NCBI RefSeq assembly: GCF_020831405.1
Contig: NZ_JAJHPU010000017.1
Location: forward strand, 142,662-206,661
DNA from: Pseudomonas oryzagri
GTDB lineage: Bacteria > Pseudomonadota > Gammaproteobacteria > Pseudomonadales > Pseudomonadaceae
DNA: 64,000 nt
Direction: 5' to 3'
This document shows positions 31,063-42,400 of this stretch, in pieces. The notes below the pieces were generated by a model that was given only the letters and a program-made list of their open reading frames with translations, had not been told where the DNA came from and did not search any database. The translations under genes and the position numbers were made by a program. The first letter of the stretch is position 1, and the number at the start of each line of letters is the position of its first letter.

Positions 31063-31077
31063 GGCATATAACTTGCT
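31063..31077 (+). promoter_or_regulatory. Sigma-54-like -24/-12 element upstream of rpoN
   Basis: The bases GGCATATAACTTGCT carry the invariant GG and GC of a -24/-12 promoter with exactly 10 nt between them, and TTGCT matches the -12 consensus. A sigma-70-like TATAAC overlaps it (31067-31072). The element lies about 75 nt upstream of the rpoN ATG. Confidence 0.5.
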
Positions 31078-31152
31078 AAATGCGACGCCCCGGCGTCCAG
31101 CAGCGGACAGCGCACAGGCGCTGGCAGATCCCAAGGTGCCAACTCCCCAGCC

Positions 31153-32640
31153 ATGAAACACTCGCTAGTCCTCAAGATGGGCCAGCAGCTGACGATGACC
31201 CCGCAGCTGCAACAGGCCATTCGGCTGCTCCAGTTGTCGACCCTCGACCTGCAGCAGGAAATCCAGGAAGCCCTCGATTCCAACCCGATGCTCGAACGCC
31301 AGGAAGACGGCGAAGATTTCGACAGTGGCGATCCGCTGGCCGAAGGCGACGCCTCCCACGGCGCGGGCGGGCTGGAAACCAGCGTCAGCGTCGAACGCGA
31401 CCCCGACAGTCTCGACGAGGGCCAGTGGGAAGAACGCATCCCCAGCGAGTTGCCGGTGGACACCGCCTGGGAGGACATCTACCAGACCAGCGCCAGCAGC
31501 CTGCCGAGCAGCGAGGACGACGAGTGGGACTTCACCGCGCGTACCTCCTCCGGCGAGAGCCTGCAGAGCCACCTGCTCTGGCAGCTCAACCTGACCCCGA
31601 TGAGCGACAACGACCGGCTGATCGCCATGTCGATCATCGACGCCATCAACAGCGACGGCTATCTCGAGGAAAGCCTCGAAGACATCCTCGCCTCCCTCGA
31701 TCCCGAGCTCGACATCGAGCTGGACGAAGTGGAGATGGTCCTGCATCGCGTGCAGCAGTTCGAGCCGCTGGGCATCGGCGCCCGCGATCTCAGCGAATGC
31801 CTGCTGCTGCAGCTCAACCAGCTGCCCGCCGACACGCCCTGGCTGGAGGAAGCACGCCGCGTGGTGCGCGAGCACCTCGACCTGCTCGGCAATCGCGACT
31901 ACAGCCAGCTGATGCGTCGCCTGCGGGTCAAGGAAGACGAGCTGCGCCAGATCGCCGAGCTGATCCAGCGCCTCAATCCGCGCCCCGGCGCGCAGATCGA
32001 GGCCAGCGAAGCCGAATACGTGGTTCCCGACGTGATCGTGCGCAAGGACAACGAGCGCTGGCTGGTCGAGCTCAACCCCGACGCCATGCCGCGCCTGCGC
32101 GTCAACCCGCACTACGCCGGCTTGGTGCGCCGCGCCGACTCCAGCGCCGACAACACCTACATGCGCAATCAGCTACAGGAGGCGCGCTGGTTCATCAAGA
32201 GCCTGCTCAGCCGCAACGAGACGCTGATGAAGGTCGCCACCCAGATCGTCGAGCTGCAGCGTGGCTTCCTCGAGTACGGCGAGGAGGCGATGAAGCCGCT
32301 GGTGCTGCACGACATCGCCGAGGCGGTGGGCATGCACGAGTCGACCATCTCGCGGGTCACCACGCAGAAGTACATGCACACCCCGCGCGGCATCTACGAA
32401 CTCAAGTACTTCTTCTCCAGCCATGTCAGCACTGCCGAAGGCGGTGAATGTTCGTCGACGGCGATCCGCGCCATCATCAAGAAACTGGTGGCGGCGGAAA
32501 ATCCGAAAAAGCCGTTGAGTGACAGCAAGATCGCTGGTTTACTGGAAGAGCAGGGGATTCAGGTGGCCCGCCGGACAATTGCCAAGTACCGGGAATCCCT
32601 CGGCATTGCGCCCTCGAGCGAGCGCAAGCGACTGGTGTAA
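31153..32640 (+). CDS. rpoN: RNA polymerase sigma-54 factor
   Basis: 495 residues. Region I is the Gln/Leu-rich activator-interacting N-terminus ([25 protein letters not shown]). An acidic linker (about 50-110) follows, then the core-binding domain, the helix-turn-helix ([21 protein letters not shown]) and the RpoN box ([15 protein letters not shown]) near the C-terminus. RpoN directs nitrogen, motility and carbon genes through enhancer-binding proteins. It heads rpoN-hpf-ptsN-rapZ-ptsO. Full length. Confidence 0.98.
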   Translation: MKHSLVLKMGQQLTMTPQLQQAIRLLQLSTLDLQQEIQEALDSNPMLERQEDGEDFDSGDPLAEGDASHGAGGLETSVSVERDPDSLDEGQWEERIPSELPVDTAWEDIYQTSASSLPSSEDDEWDFTARTSSGESLQSHLLWQLNLTPMSDNDRLIAMSIIDAINSDGYLEESLEDILASLDPELDIELDEVEMVLHRVQQFEPLGIGARDLSECLLLQLNQLPADTPWLEEARRVVREHLDLLGNRDYSQLMRRLRVKEDELRQIAELIQRLNPRPGAQIEASEAEYVVPDVIVRKDNERWLVELNPDAMPRLRVNPHYAGLVRRADSSADNTYMRNQLQEARWFIKSLLSRNETLMKVATQIVELQRGFLEYGEEAMKPLVLHDIAEAVGMHESTISRVTTQKYMHTPRGIYELKYFFSSHVSTAEGGECSSTAIRAIIKKLVAAENPKKPLSDSKIAGLLEEQGIQVARRTIAKYRESLGIAPSSERKRLV

Positions 32641-32712
32641 CGACTGATCGCGAACACAGTTTTTCGATGACGGGGCAACCCGTCAGCAACGCGGGTAATA
32701 AGGAGAAGCGGT

Positions 32713-33021
32713 ATGCAAGTCAATATCAGTGGCCAACACCTGGAAGTTACCGACACTCTGCGCAACTACGTGAATGAGAAGTTCGAGCGTCTGGCTCGCC
32801 ATTTCGACCGCATCACCAACGTTCAGGTGATCATGCAGGTGGAAAAACTGAAGCAGAAAATCGAAGCGACGCTGCACGTTGCCGGCGGCGAAGTGGTCGC
32901 CAACGCCGAGCACGAAGACATGTACGCCGCCATCGACCTGCTGGCTGACAAACTGGACCGTCAGCTGATCAAGCACAAGGAAAAGCAGATCGAACGCGAA
33001 CAGGGCGCCACCGCCCGCTGA
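32713..33021 (+). CDS. hpf: Ribosome hibernation-promoting factor, short form
   Basis: 102 residues, short HPF (YhbH/RaiA-like) fold: MQVNISGQHLEVTDTLRNYVNEKFERLARHF and HVAGGEVVANAEHEDMYAAIDLLADKL, ending in a basic tail. Short HPF works with RMF to dimerise ribosomes in stationary phase. An AAGGAG site lies upstream of the ATG. It is the usual gene after rpoN. Confidence 0.96.
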   Translation: MQVNISGQHLEVTDTLRNYVNEKFERLARHFDRITNVQVIMQVEKLKQKIEATLHVAGGEVVANAEHEDMYAAIDLLADKLDRQLIKHKEKQIEREQGATAR

Positions 33022-33031
33022 TCATTTTCCG

Positions 33032-33496
33032 ATGATTCGACTAGAGCATATCCTGACCCCCGGCCGTTCCCAGGTGAACGTGCCGGGAGGCAGCAAGAAA
33101 CGCGTTCTCGAACAGATCGCCAACCTCGTAGCCCGGGACATTCCCGGGCTCGACGCACATGACATCTTCGAAAGCCTGGTGGCCCGCGAAAAACTCGGCT
33201 CCACCGGCTTCGGCAATGGCATCGCCATCCCCCACTGCCGCCTGGCCGGCTGCTCGGTACCGGTGAGCGCCCTGCTGCGCCTGGAGGCGCCGGTGGACTT
33301 CGACGCCCTCGACGGCGCACCGGTGGACCTGCTGTTCGTCCTGCTGGTGCCGGAAGCCGCCACCGAAGAACACCTCGAACTGCTGCGCCAGATCGCCGGC
33401 CTGCTCGACCGCGCCGACGTACGCGAGCGCCTGCGCCGCGCCAAGGACGGTTTCGACCTGTACCAGGTAGTGCTCGATACCGTGGACGGGCGCTGA
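33032..33496 (+). CDS. ptsN: PTS IIA-like nitrogen regulatory protein
   Basis: 154 residues of the PTS EIIA-2/fructose family. The phosphorylated histidine is His68 in NGIAIPHCRL. PtsN (EIIA-Ntr) receives phosphate from PtsO/PtsP and, in its two states, modulates potassium transport, nitrogen and carbon control. It is 10 nt after hpf and 3 nt before rapZ. Confidence 0.96.
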   Translation: MIRLEHILTPGRSQVNVPGGSKKRVLEQIANLVARDIPGLDAHDIFESLVAREKLGSTGFGNGIAIPHCRLAGCSVPVSALLRLEAPVDFDALDGAPVDLLFVLLVPEAATEEHLELLRQIAGLLDRADVRERLRRAKDGFDLYQVVLDTVDGR

Positions 33497-33499
33497 GCC

Positions 33500-34357
33500 A
33501 TGCGCCTGGTCATCGTCAGCGGTCGCTCCGGATCGGGTAAAAGCACGGCCCTGGCCGTGCTCGAGGACAACGGTTTCTACTGCATCGACAACCTGCCGGC
33601 CAGCCTGCTGCCGGACCTCGCCGAGCGCGCCCTGCTGCACACCGAACTGAGCCAGCCGCAGGTGGCCGTCTCGATCGATGCGCGCAACCTGCCCAGCCAG
33701 CTCAAACGCTTCCCCGAGCTGCTCGAGCAGCTGCGCCAGCACAATATCCAGTGCAATGTGCTGTATCTCGACGCCGACAATTCCACCCTGCTCAAGCGCT
33801 TTTCGGAAACTCGCCGGCGTCACCCCCTGACCTCACCGACCCGCTCGCTGGTCGAGGCAATCGACGACGAGAATCAGCTGCTCGGCCCCATCGCCGACCT
33901 CGCCGACCTGAAGATCGACACTGCCAATCTCAACCTGTACCAGCTGGCCGACACCATCAAGCTGCGCCTGCTGGATCAGCCCGACGCCGGCACCGCTTTC
34001 CTGATCGAATCCTTCGGCTTCAAGCGCGGTATGCCGGTGGACGCCGACCTGGTGTTCGACGTGCGCTGCCTGCCCAATCCCTACTGGAAGCCGGACCTGC
34101 GCGAGCACAGCGGCCTCGAGGCCGAAGTGCGCGACTACCTTGCCAGCCAGCCGGTGGTTGAGGAGATGTATCAGGACATCTTCACCTACCTGAACAAGTG
34201 GCTGCCGCGCTTTGCCGCCAGCAACCGCGCCTACGTCACCGTGGCCATCGGCTGCACCGGGGGCCAGCACCGCTCGGTGTACCTCGCCGAGCGCCTGGGC
34301 GCCAGCCTGCGCGAAACCCTCGGCAACGTGCAGATCCGCCACCGCGAGCTCAAATAA
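33500..34357 (+). CDS. rapZ: RNase adapter protein RapZ
   Basis: 285 residues. Walker [10 protein letters not shown] at residues 8-16, a Walker B-like NVLYLDADN and the C-terminal conserved block [22 protein letters not shown]. In E. coli RapZ guides RNase E to GlmZ sRNA and so tunes GlmS and envelope precursor supply. In pseudomonads the GlmZ target is not obvious, so the role may differ. Located between ptsN and ptsO. Confidence 0.96.
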   Translation: MRLVIVSGRSGSGKSTALAVLEDNGFYCIDNLPASLLPDLAERALLHTELSQPQVAVSIDARNLPSQLKRFPELLEQLRQHNIQCNVLYLDADNSTLLKRFSETRRRHPLTSPTRSLVEAIDDENQLLGPIADLADLKIDTANLNLYQLADTIKLRLLDQPDAGTAFLIESFGFKRGMPVDADLVFDVRCLPNPYWKPDLREHSGLEAEVRDYLASQPVVEEMYQDIFTYLNKWLPRFAASNRAYVTVAIGCTGGQHRSVYLAERLGASLRETLGNVQIRHRELK

Positions 34358-34380
34358 CGAGAAGGACAGATCCCCCCGCG

Positions 34381-34653
34381 ATGCCAGCCTGCGACGTCAC
34401 CATCATCAACAAGCTCGGCCTGCACGCCCGCGCCGCCGCCAAGTTCGTCGGCGTGGCCGGCCGTTATCCCTGTCAGGTTCGGGTCGGCCGTTCGGCGAAC
34501 AGCCTGGTGGACGGCAAGAGCATCATGTCGGTGATGATGCTGGCCGCCGGCAAGGGCACCTCGCTGCACCTGTGCACCGAGGGCGAGCAGGAGCAGGAAG
34601 CCCTGGCGGCCCTGCTCGAGCTGATCAACAACTACTTCGACGAAGGCGAATAA
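34381..34653 (+). CDS. ptsO: Nitrogen-PTS phosphocarrier protein NPr
   Basis: 90 residues of HPr type. The phosphorylated histidine is His15 in NKLGLHARAAAKFV, and the conserved Ser loop is GKSIMSVMMLAAGKGT. NPr passes phosphate from PtsP to PtsN. Start at ATG 34381. It is the last gene of the rpoN cluster. A palindromic element lies about 135 nt downstream. Confidence 0.95.
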   Translation: MPACDVTIINKLGLHARAAAKFVGVAGRYPCQVRVGRSANSLVDGKSIMSVMMLAAGKGTSLHLCTEGEQEQEALAALLELINNYFDEGE

Positions 34654-34788
34654 TCCGCCTGGGGGCCGCCGCAATCCTGATGCGCACGGCGGCTCGCCCT
34701 CCCCTCTGTTCAAGATCCACGTAGGTCAGGCAACGGCGTAGCCTTGTATATCGGGCGAGGTCGAGAGGCGCCTCGAAGAGGCCTTCCC

Positions 34789-34822
34789 GGTGGAAGATCG
34801 CTACGCGCGAGTCCTCCACCCT
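34789..34822. repeat. Palindromic element, copy 1 (just beyond the pmbA stop)
   Basis: Hairpin with arms GGTGGA...TCGC and GCGAG...TCCACC, ending CCCT, 14 nt past the pmbA stop. It aligns with the element at 37038-37069: ATCGCT, GCGCGAGT and TCCACCCT are shared. Confidence 0.6.
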
Positions 34823-34836
34823 GCGAGGTCCCCCGG

Positions 34837-36186
34837 TCAGCTGCCGCCGACGGTCATCCGACCGATCAGCAACGAACCGCTACGCACGTTGCCGCGGGTT
34901 TCCACGTCGCTGCCCACCGCCACGATATTCTGGAACATATCGCGCAGATTGCCGGCGACGGTCACCTCCTGCACCGGGAACTGGATCACTCCGTTTTCCA
35001 CCCAGAAGCCGGCGGCGCCGCGCGAATAGTCGCCGGTGACCAGATTGAGCCCCTGCCCCATCAGCTCGGTGACTAGCAGGCCACGGTCCATGCGGCGGAT
35101 CAGCGCCGCCTGGTCCTCGCTGCCGTGGCTGACGAACAGGTTGTGCACCCCGCCGGCGTTGGCCGTGCTCGGCATGCCGAGCTTGCGCCCGGAATAGGTG
35201 CCCAACGCGTAGGACACCAGCTTGCCCGCCTCGACGAACGGCTTGGCGTAGGTGGCCAGACCGTCGCCGTCGAAGCTGGCGCTGCCCATGCCGCGCGGCA
35301 GGTGCGGGCGTTCGTCGAGGGTTAGCCACTCCGGGAACAGCTGCTGGCCCAGCGCGCCCTCGAGGAAGGACGCCTTGCGATACAGGTTGCCGCCGGAGAT
35401 CGCCGCGAGGAAATGGCCGAACACCCCGGTCGCCAGCTCGGCGGCGAATAGCACCGGCACCTCGCAGGTCGGCACCGGTCGCGCGCCCAGGCGCGCCACC
35501 GCCCGCTCGGCGGCGCGCCGGCCGATCGCCGCGGGACTGGCCAGCTGGCTGCCGATGCGACTGACGTCGTACCAGTAATCGCGCTGCATCTGTCCTTCGC
35601 CTTCGGCGATCATCACGCAGCTCAGGCTGTGTCGACTGGAGGCGTAGCCGCCGGCGAAGCCGCGGCTGTTGGCGTACACCCGGCAACCCACGTGGGTGTT
35701 GAGGGTGGTACCGTCGGCCTTGGTCACCCGCGGATCGAAGGCGAAGGCCGCCGCCTCGGCGGCCAGCGCCTGTTCGATGGCCTGCTCCGGACTGATCGCC
35801 CAGGGATGGTAGAGGTCGAGATCCGGCAGCTCGCGGGCCATCAGCGCGGCATCGGCCAGCCCCGCGCAGTCGTCCTCGGAGGCATGCCGGGCGATGGCCA
35901 GCGCCGCCGCTACCGTCTCGCGAATAGCCTCCTCGCCTTGCGCCGAGGTGCTCGCCGAGCCCTTGCGCTGGCCGAGATAGAGGGTGATGCCGAAGCCGCG
36001 GTCGCGGTTGAACTCCACCGTCTCCACCTCGCCCTGACGCACGCTGGTGGACAGCCCCTGCTCCAGCGATACCGCCACCTCGCAGTCGGTGGCGCCCTGG
36101 CGGCGTGCTTCGGCGAGGATCGCCTCGACCTGCTCCTGCAAACCCGGCAGGGCCTGCGGCCCCACGCTTTCCACGGCTGAACTCAT
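34837..36186 (-). CDS. pmbA: TldE/PmbA, partner subunit of the TldD-TldE metalloprotease
   Basis: 449 residues of the PmbA/TldD fold. Typical blocks are [57 protein letters not shown] and the C-terminal [28 protein letters not shown]. TldE lacks the zinc motif itself and forms the catalytic cavity with TldD; in E. coli the pair matures microcin B17 and degrades CcdA. GGAGCAGGAC precedes the ATG at 36186. It lies apart from tldD, with yjgA between on the other strand. Confidence 0.95.
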   Translation of the reverse strand: MSSAVESVGPQALPGLQEQVEAILAEARRQGATDCEVAVSLEQGLSTSVRQGEVETVEFNRDRGFGITLYLGQRKGSASTSAQGEEAIRETVAAALAIARHASEDDCAGLADAALMARELPDLDLYHPWAISPEQAIEQALAAEAAAFAFDPRVTKADGTTLNTHVGCRVYANSRGFAGGYASSRHSLSCVMIAEGEGQMQRDYWYDVSRIGSQLASPAAIGRRAAERAVARLGARPVPTCEVPVLFAAELATGVFGHFLAAISGGNLYRKASFLEGALGQQLFPEWLTLDERPHLPRGMGSASFDGDGLATYAKPFVEAGKLVSYALGTYSGRKLGMPSTANAGGVHNLFVSHGSEDQAALIRRMDRGLLVTELMGQGLNLVTGDYSRGAAGFWVENGVIQFPVQEVTVAGNLRDMFQNIVAVGSDVETRGNVRSGSLLIGRMTVGGS

Positions 36187-36279
36187 GTCCTGCTCCTGTT
36201 TTCCCGCCGGCGTGCCGGCCGGGCCGGACAAGCGGCCCCTGAGTGGTTATCATGCGGCGTTTCCCAGCGGACCCGCCCC

Positions 36280-36801
36280 ATGTCTGAACAATTCGACGAC
36301 GACTTCTCCGGAGAGAAGAGCAAATCCCAGGTCAAGCGCGAGCTGCACGCCCTGCAGGATCTGGGCGAGCGCCTGACCACGCTCAAACCCGAGCAGCTCG
36401 AGCGCCTGCCGCTCTCCGACGCTCTGCTCAAGGCCCTGATCGAGGCGCCCAAGCACAAGGCGCACGCGGCGCGCAAACGCCATATCCAGTACATCGGCAA
36501 GCTGATGCGCACCCAGGACCTCGAGGCCATCACCCAGCTGCTGGACCAGATGGACACCTCCACCCGCCAGTACAACGAGCGCTTCCACGCCCTCGAGCGC
36601 TGGCGCGACCGTCTGGTCGGCGGCACCGACAGCGACCTGGAGGCGCTGCTCGGCGAATATCCCGAGGCCGACCTGCAGCACCTGCGTCAGCTGATTCGCC
36701 ACGCCCAGCACGAGGCCGCGCACAACAAGCCGCCGGCCGCCGCGCGCAAGGTGTTCAAGTACCTGCGCGAACTCGACGAGATCAAGCGCGGCCTGCGCTG
36801 A
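36280..36801 (+). CDS. darP: Ribosome-associated protein YjgA/DarP
   Basis: 173 residues, DUF615 family: [52 protein letters not shown] and [19 protein letters not shown]. DarP is a late 50S assembly factor. Highly basic and helical. It lies between pmbA and tldD on the opposite strand, the same order I recall from P. aeruginosa. Confidence 0.94.
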   Translation: MSEQFDDDFSGEKSKSQVKRELHALQDLGERLTTLKPEQLERLPLSDALLKALIEAPKHKAHAARKRHIQYIGKLMRTQDLEAITQLLDQMDTSTRQYNERFHALERWRDRLVGGTDSDLEALLGEYPEADLQHLRQLIRHAQHEAAHNKPPAAARKVFKYLRELDEIKRGLR

Positions 36802-37037
36802 GAGCCTTTCCACGATCAGCTGCGCGTCGGCCAGGCGTCGTTGAAAGCAGTTCGGACAGTGGTTTGCCACTGAACATCCGCAAGGGCGGCCCCGGAGGGG
36901 CGAGCGGAGCGAGTCATGCTCATTTACAGCCAGTAAACTCCGCTTCCTCAACCGCTTTCGCCTCGCCTGGCTCTAGCTCGCAAGAGCGTGAACAGGCTCT
37001 GCACACATCACTTTCTACCGACTGCCCGGCCTGACTT
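36802..37037. repeat. Long intergenic segment after darP, probable dispersed repeat
   Basis: No coding signal. The stretch containing GTTCGGACAGTGGTTTGCC, CATGCTCATTTACAGCCAG and GCTCGCAAGAGCGTGAACAG resembles a repeated intergenic segment that I recall from several Pseudomonas genomes; this is memory, not a search. Confidence 0.35.
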
Positions 37038-37069
37038 GGTGGGCAATCGCTGCGCGAGTTGTCCACCCT
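37038..37069. repeat. Palindromic element, copy 2 (just beyond the tldD stop)
   Basis: Arms GGTGGGCAATCGC and GCGAGTTGTCCACC form a stem with one extra C in the right arm, followed by CCCT. The element ends 19 nt from the tldD stop and is homologous to 34789-34822. Confidence 0.6.
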
Positions 37070-37088
37070 ACCCGGCACATTCCGGCCC

Positions 37089-38528
37089 TCACCCGCCGGT
37101 CCCGCCGACGGTGATCGCCTCGATCTTCAGGGTCGGCTGGCCGACGCCCACCGGCACCGACTGGCCGTCCTTGCCGCAAGTGCCCACGCCGCTGTCCAGC
37201 GCCAGGTCGTTGCCGACCATCGACACCCGGCTCATCGCCTCCGGGCCGTTGCCGATCAGGGTGGCGCCTTTCACCGGCGCGGTGATGCGGCCGTCCTCGA
37301 TGAGGTAGGCCTCGCTGGTGGAGAACACGAACTTGCCGCTGGTGATGTCCACCTGGCCGCCGCCAAGGCTCGCGCAGTACAGGCCGCGCTTCACCGAGCG
37401 GATGATCTCCTCCGGATCGCTCTCCCCGGCCAGCATGTAGGTGTTGGTCATCCGCGGCATCGGTAGGTGCGCGTAGGATTCGCGGCGGCCGTTGCCGGTC
37501 GGGTTCACGCCCATCAGTCGGGCGTTCAGCTTGTCCTGCATGTAGCCGCGCAGCACGCCCTTCTCGATCAGCGTGGTGCACTGGGTCGGCGTGCCCTCGT
37601 CGTCCAGGCTCAGCGAGCCGCGCCGGCCCGGCAGGGTGCCGTCGTCGACGATGGTGCACAGGCTGGAGGCCACCTGCTGGCCGACCCGGCCGCTGTAGGC
37701 CGAGCTGCCCTTGCGGTTGAAGTCACCCTCCAGGCCATGGCCGACCGCCTCGTGCAGCAGCACCCCGCTCCAGCCGTTGCCGAGCACCACAGGCAGGCTG
37801 CCGGCCGGCGCCGGCACCGCCTCCAGGTTGACCAGCGCCTGGCGCACCGCCTCGCGGGCGTAGTCCATGGCGCGGTCGTGCTCGAGAAAGTAGCGATAGT
37901 CGGTGCGTCCGCCGCCGCCGTGGGCGCCGCGCTCGCGGCGGCCGCCCTGCTCGACGATCACGCTGACGTTGAAGCGCACCAGCGGACGCACGTCGGCGCC
38001 CAGGCTGCCGTCGACGGCGGCCACCAGCACCTGCTCCCAGGTGCCGGCCAGGCTCACGGTGACTCGGGTGATGCGCGGATCGAGGGCACGGGTGGCCTGG
38101 TCGATACGCTTGAGCAGTTCGACCTTCTCCGCCCGGCTGATCACCTCCAGGGGATTGTCGCCCGCGTACAGCCGGGTCGGCACCTGCACCGCCGGGGTCT
38201 GCACGCGCCCCTGCTGGCCGGCGCGGGCGATCGAGCGGGCGGCACCCACCGCCTCGCGCAGGGCGTGCTCCTCGATGCTGTTGCTGTAGGCGAAACCGGT
38301 CTTCTCGCCGGACTGGGCACGCACGCCGACGCCCTGGTCGAGGTGGAAGCTGCCCTCCTTGACGATGCCGTCCTCGAGCAACCAGGACTCGGACACCTGG
38401 CTCTGGAAGTACAGGTCGGCGGCGTCGATGCCGGGGCCGGCCAGCTCGCCGAGCAGCGCCGGCAGGCGCTCCAGGGCGAGGCCGCCGGGAATCAGCAGCT
38501 GGTCGCTGACGGAAGACAGGGTTTTCAT
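37089..38528 (-). CDS. tldD: Metalloprotease TldD
   Basis: 479 residues. The zinc motif [12 protein letters not shown] (HEXXXH) is present, together with [38 protein letters not shown] and [31 protein letters not shown]. It is the catalytic subunit of the TldD-TldE heterodimer, which degrades unfolded peptides in the cytoplasm. Its start overlaps the stop of nothing upstream, but the next gene's stop overlaps its ATG by 4 nt (ATGA), so it is coupled to the amidohydrolase gene. Confidence 0.96.
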   Translation of the reverse strand: MKTLSSVSDQLLIPGGLALERLPALLGELAGPGIDAADLYFQSQVSESWLLEDGIVKEGSFHLDQGVGVRAQSGEKTGFAYSNSIEEHALREAVGAARSIARAGQQGRVQTPAVQVPTRLYAGDNPLEVISRAEKVELLKRIDQATRALDPRITRVTVSLAGTWEQVLVAAVDGSLGADVRPLVRFNVSVIVEQGGRRERGAHGGGGRTDYRYFLEHDRAMDYAREAVRQALVNLEAVPAPAGSLPVVLGNGWSGVLLHEAVGHGLEGDFNRKGSSAYSGRVGQQVASSLCTIVDDGTLPGRRGSLSLDDEGTPTQCTTLIEKGVLRGYMQDKLNARLMGVNPTGNGRRESYAHLPMPRMTNTYMLAGESDPEEIIRSVKRGLYCASLGGGQVDITSGKFVFSTSEAYLIEDGRITAPVKGATLIGNGPEAMSRVSMVGNDLALDSGVGTCGKDGQSVPVGVGQPTLKIEAITVGGTGG

Positions 38529-39379
38529 GAGTGCTCCTTGGTCGAAGATTGCAGCGCCCCCGGGCGCAGACGGCGGTGGGCGCTGACCGGCATGCGCTGA
38601 CGGATGGCCGCCTGTGCCGGGCGATCGATATGCGCCAGCAGCACGGCCTCGCCGCGCGGCTCGCGGGCCAGCGGCTCACCCCAGGGATCGACGATCAGCG
38701 AATGGCCGAAGGTCTCCCGCGGCCCCGGATGCTGACCGCCCTGGTTGGCGGCCAGCAGATAGCATTGGGTCTCGATGGCCCGCGCGCGCACCAGGATTTC
38801 CCAGTGCGCGGCGCCGGTCACCGCGGTGAACGCCGAAGGTGCGCTGATCAGTTCGGCGCCGGCCTCGCGCAGCGCGCTGTACAGCTCGGCGAAGCGCAGG
38901 TCGTAGCAGACGGTCAGGCCCAGACGGCCGACCGGGGTATCGGCCAGCACCAGATGCTCGCCGTGGGCGAAGTCGTCGGACTCGCGGTAGCTGCCGCGGT
39001 GGTCATTCACCTCGACGTCGAACAGGTGCAGCTTGTCGTAGCGCGCGGCGATCTGCCCATCGCTGTCGATCAGCAACGAACAGGCATGCGGCTTGCCATC
39101 GCGCTGCCCGGCCGCCAGCAGCGGCAGGGTGCCGGCGACTATCCACAATCCCAATTCGCGCGCGGTGGCCCGCAGCCACGGCAGCAGCGGCCCCTCGCCA
39201 GCGGCCTCGGCGCGGCCGAGGGCGGCGAGATCGCGGCGGCCCATGGCGGCGAAGTTCTCCGGCAGCACGGCCAGGCGCGCGCCACTCGCCGCGGCGTGCT
39301 CGAGCAGCGCCCTGGCGCGCACGAGATTGCCGGCCACGTCGGCCTGACTGACCATCTGGATGACTGCCACGGTTCCCAT
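38525..39379 (-). CDS. Carbon-nitrogen hydrolase (Nit1/Nit2-like)
   Basis: 284 residues of the nitrilase superfamily. The Glu-Lys-Cys triad appears as [20 protein letters not shown] and [13 protein letters not shown]. It is close to Nit1/Nit2 proteins, which hydrolyse deaminated glutathione or omega-amides as metabolite repair; the exact substrate is inferred. The ATG at 39379 has GGGGAG 8 nt upstream. It lies between yhdP and tldD in a minus-strand run. Confidence 0.9.
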   Translation of the reverse strand: MGTVAVIQMVSQADVAGNLVRARALLEHAAASGARLAVLPENFAAMGRRDLAALGRAEAAGEGPLLPWLRATARELGLWIVAGTLPLLAAGQRDGKPHACSLLIDSDGQIAARYDKLHLFDVEVNDHRGSYRESDDFAHGEHLVLADTPVGRLGLTVCYDLRFAELYSALREAGAELISAPSAFTAVTGAAHWEILVRARAIETQCYLLAANQGGQHPGPRETFGHSLIVDPWGEPLAREPRGEAVLLAHIDRPAQAAIRQRMPVSAHRRLRPGALQSSTKEHS

Positions 39380-39422
39380 CGTCTGCTCCCCTTGCGTCAT
39401 GCCCCATCCTAACCCGAGGCAC

Positions 39423-42400
39423 TCAGCGTGTGTCACCTGCCGGCTTGCCGAACAGGGTGATCTGCGGATCGCGCCAGGGGCCGGCGACCCGGTATTCGAC
39501 GCTGGCCACCCTTGAGAGGCGATCGCCGACCAACTGGTCGACGATGAACAGCGCCCCGGCCACCGGCGCGGCGCCGGCCAGCAGGGCGGCCAGCGGCAGG
39601 TTGTTGGACAGCGGCAGGGTGACCCGCAACCGGGCGGCAATCCGATCCTGCGCCACGTCGAGCTGCCCATCCAGCTCCAGGCGGGTGGACGGTCCCTCCA
39701 GAACCAGCGGCCCGCGGGTCAGCATCACGCCGTCGATGCCGTCCAGGCGACCGCCGATGCGATCGTAGCTGAGCCCCTTGCCGAACAGGTCGGAAAAATC
39801 CAGGCGCAGACGCCGGCGGATGGAGTTGAAGTTGAGCAGACCGAACACGCGCAGCGCGCTGGCGCTGCCCTCCACCTCGAGCAGTTGGCCCCGGCGCAAC
39901 TGTCCATCAAGGCTGCCGCTGAAGCGTTTGAGGCCGGCCTGCGCCGGCGAGCCCGGCCAGGCGCCGTCGACAGCCAACTCGAAGTTCCTGCTGCTGATGT
40001 TGGGCGCGTAGCCCCAGGCCAGCAGGACGTCGGCCACATCCTTGCCGGACAGGCGGCCACGATAGCTGGTGCGGCTGCTCGCGCCGCTGCCCTGCCAGTC
40101 CATGCGGCCATCGACGTGCAGACCCATGAGGTCGAGATCGAGCTGATCGAACTGGGCGCCGGCGGCGCTCGGCCGGCTGCGGAACCGCCAGCGGCCCAGG
40201 CGCTCCTCGCCACGGTAGAGGGCGTCGATATTCACGTCCATTGGCGGCAGGCTGCGCGGGTCGACCTGAGCCAGCGGATCGGCTGCCGGCCCGGCGTCGA
40301 TCAGGGCAGCGTTCTCGGCCGGCGCGCGCGCCGGTAGGCTCAGGCGCGCCAGGTCGATGCGCAGCGGCGTCGTGCTCTCCGCCGGCAGCACGACGCTGCC
40401 GGCGAGCTGCCGGCTGTCCAGCTGCAGGCGCCAGGCCAGCCCCGCACGCCGCAGGCCGACCTGCAACTGCTCGAAACTCAGCCCGCCGGCGCTGGCCCGA
40501 CCGAGCAGCAGCTCGGCCGACTGCAGCACCCCGCCGAGCGCCTGGCCCTGACCATCGCCGGCGTAGCGCGCCTGCAGGGCTTGCCAGGCCGCCCAGTCGA
40601 AGGTGTCCAGGCGGCCGCGAAGGTGCAGACCGAGCTCGCGGGGCAGCTGCGCCGCCTCGCCGCCCAGACGCAACTCGCCGCGGCCGTTGGCCAACTGACC
40701 GACCGGTGCGGTGAACGCCAGGCTGGCGAGGCCGGCGTAGTTGAAGCCGTAGCGGCGCTCGGCGCCGCCCAGGTTCATCCGCCAGCTGGCGCTGCGCGCC
40801 TCCTCGGCGGTCTTGCCGAACGGGGCCGGCAGGTCGATGCGCGTGCCGACCAGATCGGAACTGACCCGCAGGCGGCTGGCGTCGCCGGATTCGAGATCCA
40901 GCCAGAGACGGTAGGGTAGCTCGCCGCCGGCGGGAATCTGCGCCGGCTGCAGGCCCAACCAGCTCACCAGGCGCTCGACGGCGATGCTGCTGCGCACGTC
41001 CACGCGACTGTGCGGCTTGCCGGGCTGGCCACGGGCGCTGATCACCGCGCGCAGCTCGCGGTCGAAGGCGCGCGCCCGCACCTCCGGCGCGCTCAAGCCG
41101 CGGGCCGTATCGTAGCGGAAGGCGCCCCTGATCGCCTGCAGCTCCAGCGCCGGTTGCGGCAGCTGCAGGCGGGCGCCCTCGGCGGCGAAGTCGACCACCA
41201 CCCCCACCGGCCCATCCTCGCGGTGCAGCGGGATGTCCAGTTGCAGACGGCCGTTCAGCGCGCCCTCGCCCTGCCAGCCGGCGAAGGTCCGGCTGTGGCC
41301 GAGCGGAGTGTCCTGGAGGATCTTCAGGCCGTCGCCGACGCTGCTCTCCACCGCCCCCTCCACCGTCAGGCGCGAGCCGTGCCCCGGCGCGCCGGGCTGC
41401 ACCTGCGCCCGCACGTCGCGCAGTTGGCTGTCCAGCACTTGGGCACTCGGCGCCTCGACGCGCACCGCACCGTCGGCGACGAACACCTCGCCGGCCACCT
41501 GGCGCAGCGGCGGCCACTCGGGCTGGTAGGCCAGCTCGGCGTCGCGCACCTTGAAGTACAGACCGAGGGTCCGCGAGTGCGGCGGCGCGCCCTTGTTCAG
41601 CGAGCCCTGGTAGAGGAACAGACCCTGGTCGACCTCCCCGGCGCGGATCGCCGTCTTCAGCCAGCCGGCCAGCTGCGGGCTGAGCCCCGGCGAGCGGGTC
41701 GGCAGATAGCGCTCGGTGAAGCGCGCCTGGCTGTGGCGCAGACCGACCTGCAGGTCCATGTAGTCCTCGGCGGCCGGATCGCGACGCAGGCGGATCAGCA
41801 TGTTGCCGGCCAGCTCGCCCTCCTCGCCGGACAGGCGCATCAGCGGGCTGGAGAGGGTGAAGGCGTCGGCGTCGAGGCGCCAGTCCAGCCGGGCGTGCGC
41901 CTCGCGGTAACGCCAGGGCTCGGGGAACAGGGTGGTCAGGTGGAGCATGAAATCGCGGGCATCCAGACGCAGTTGCCCGCCCTCGAGGGTGCCGCTCAGG
42001 CTGCCGCTGATGTTGTCTGCCGCCGGCACGTTGTGCCAGGCGCCGAAACCGACGCCATCGAGACGCGCGTTGTACTCCACCTCGGGCAGCCCTTCGCCAC
42101 GCGGACGGATCTCGGCGTTCAGATCGCGCAGGCGGCCGTGCGGCGCCAGGCTGTCGAGGATCTCCGCGGTCGACGGCGGCAGCGGCGCCAGGGCGCGAAC
42201 CACCGTGGTCAGCGGCGCGAGGTTGAGGCGCTCGGCCTGCAGACTCCAATAGCGCTGCTCGCCGGCGTGATAGCGCAGCTGCAGCTGGCCGGGATTGAGC
42301 CGCTCGCCCGCGAAGCTGCCGGCCAGCTCCTCGACCAGCAGGCGCCAGCCCTCGGTCTCGCGCTCGAACCAGGCGCTGAGCGCCAGGTCACTGAACTCGG

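Noticed and set aside
34625-34819. Short minus-strand frame beyond ptsO (MEDSRVAIFHREG...)
   Set aside because: It runs through the palindromic element and has no ribosome site or family match.
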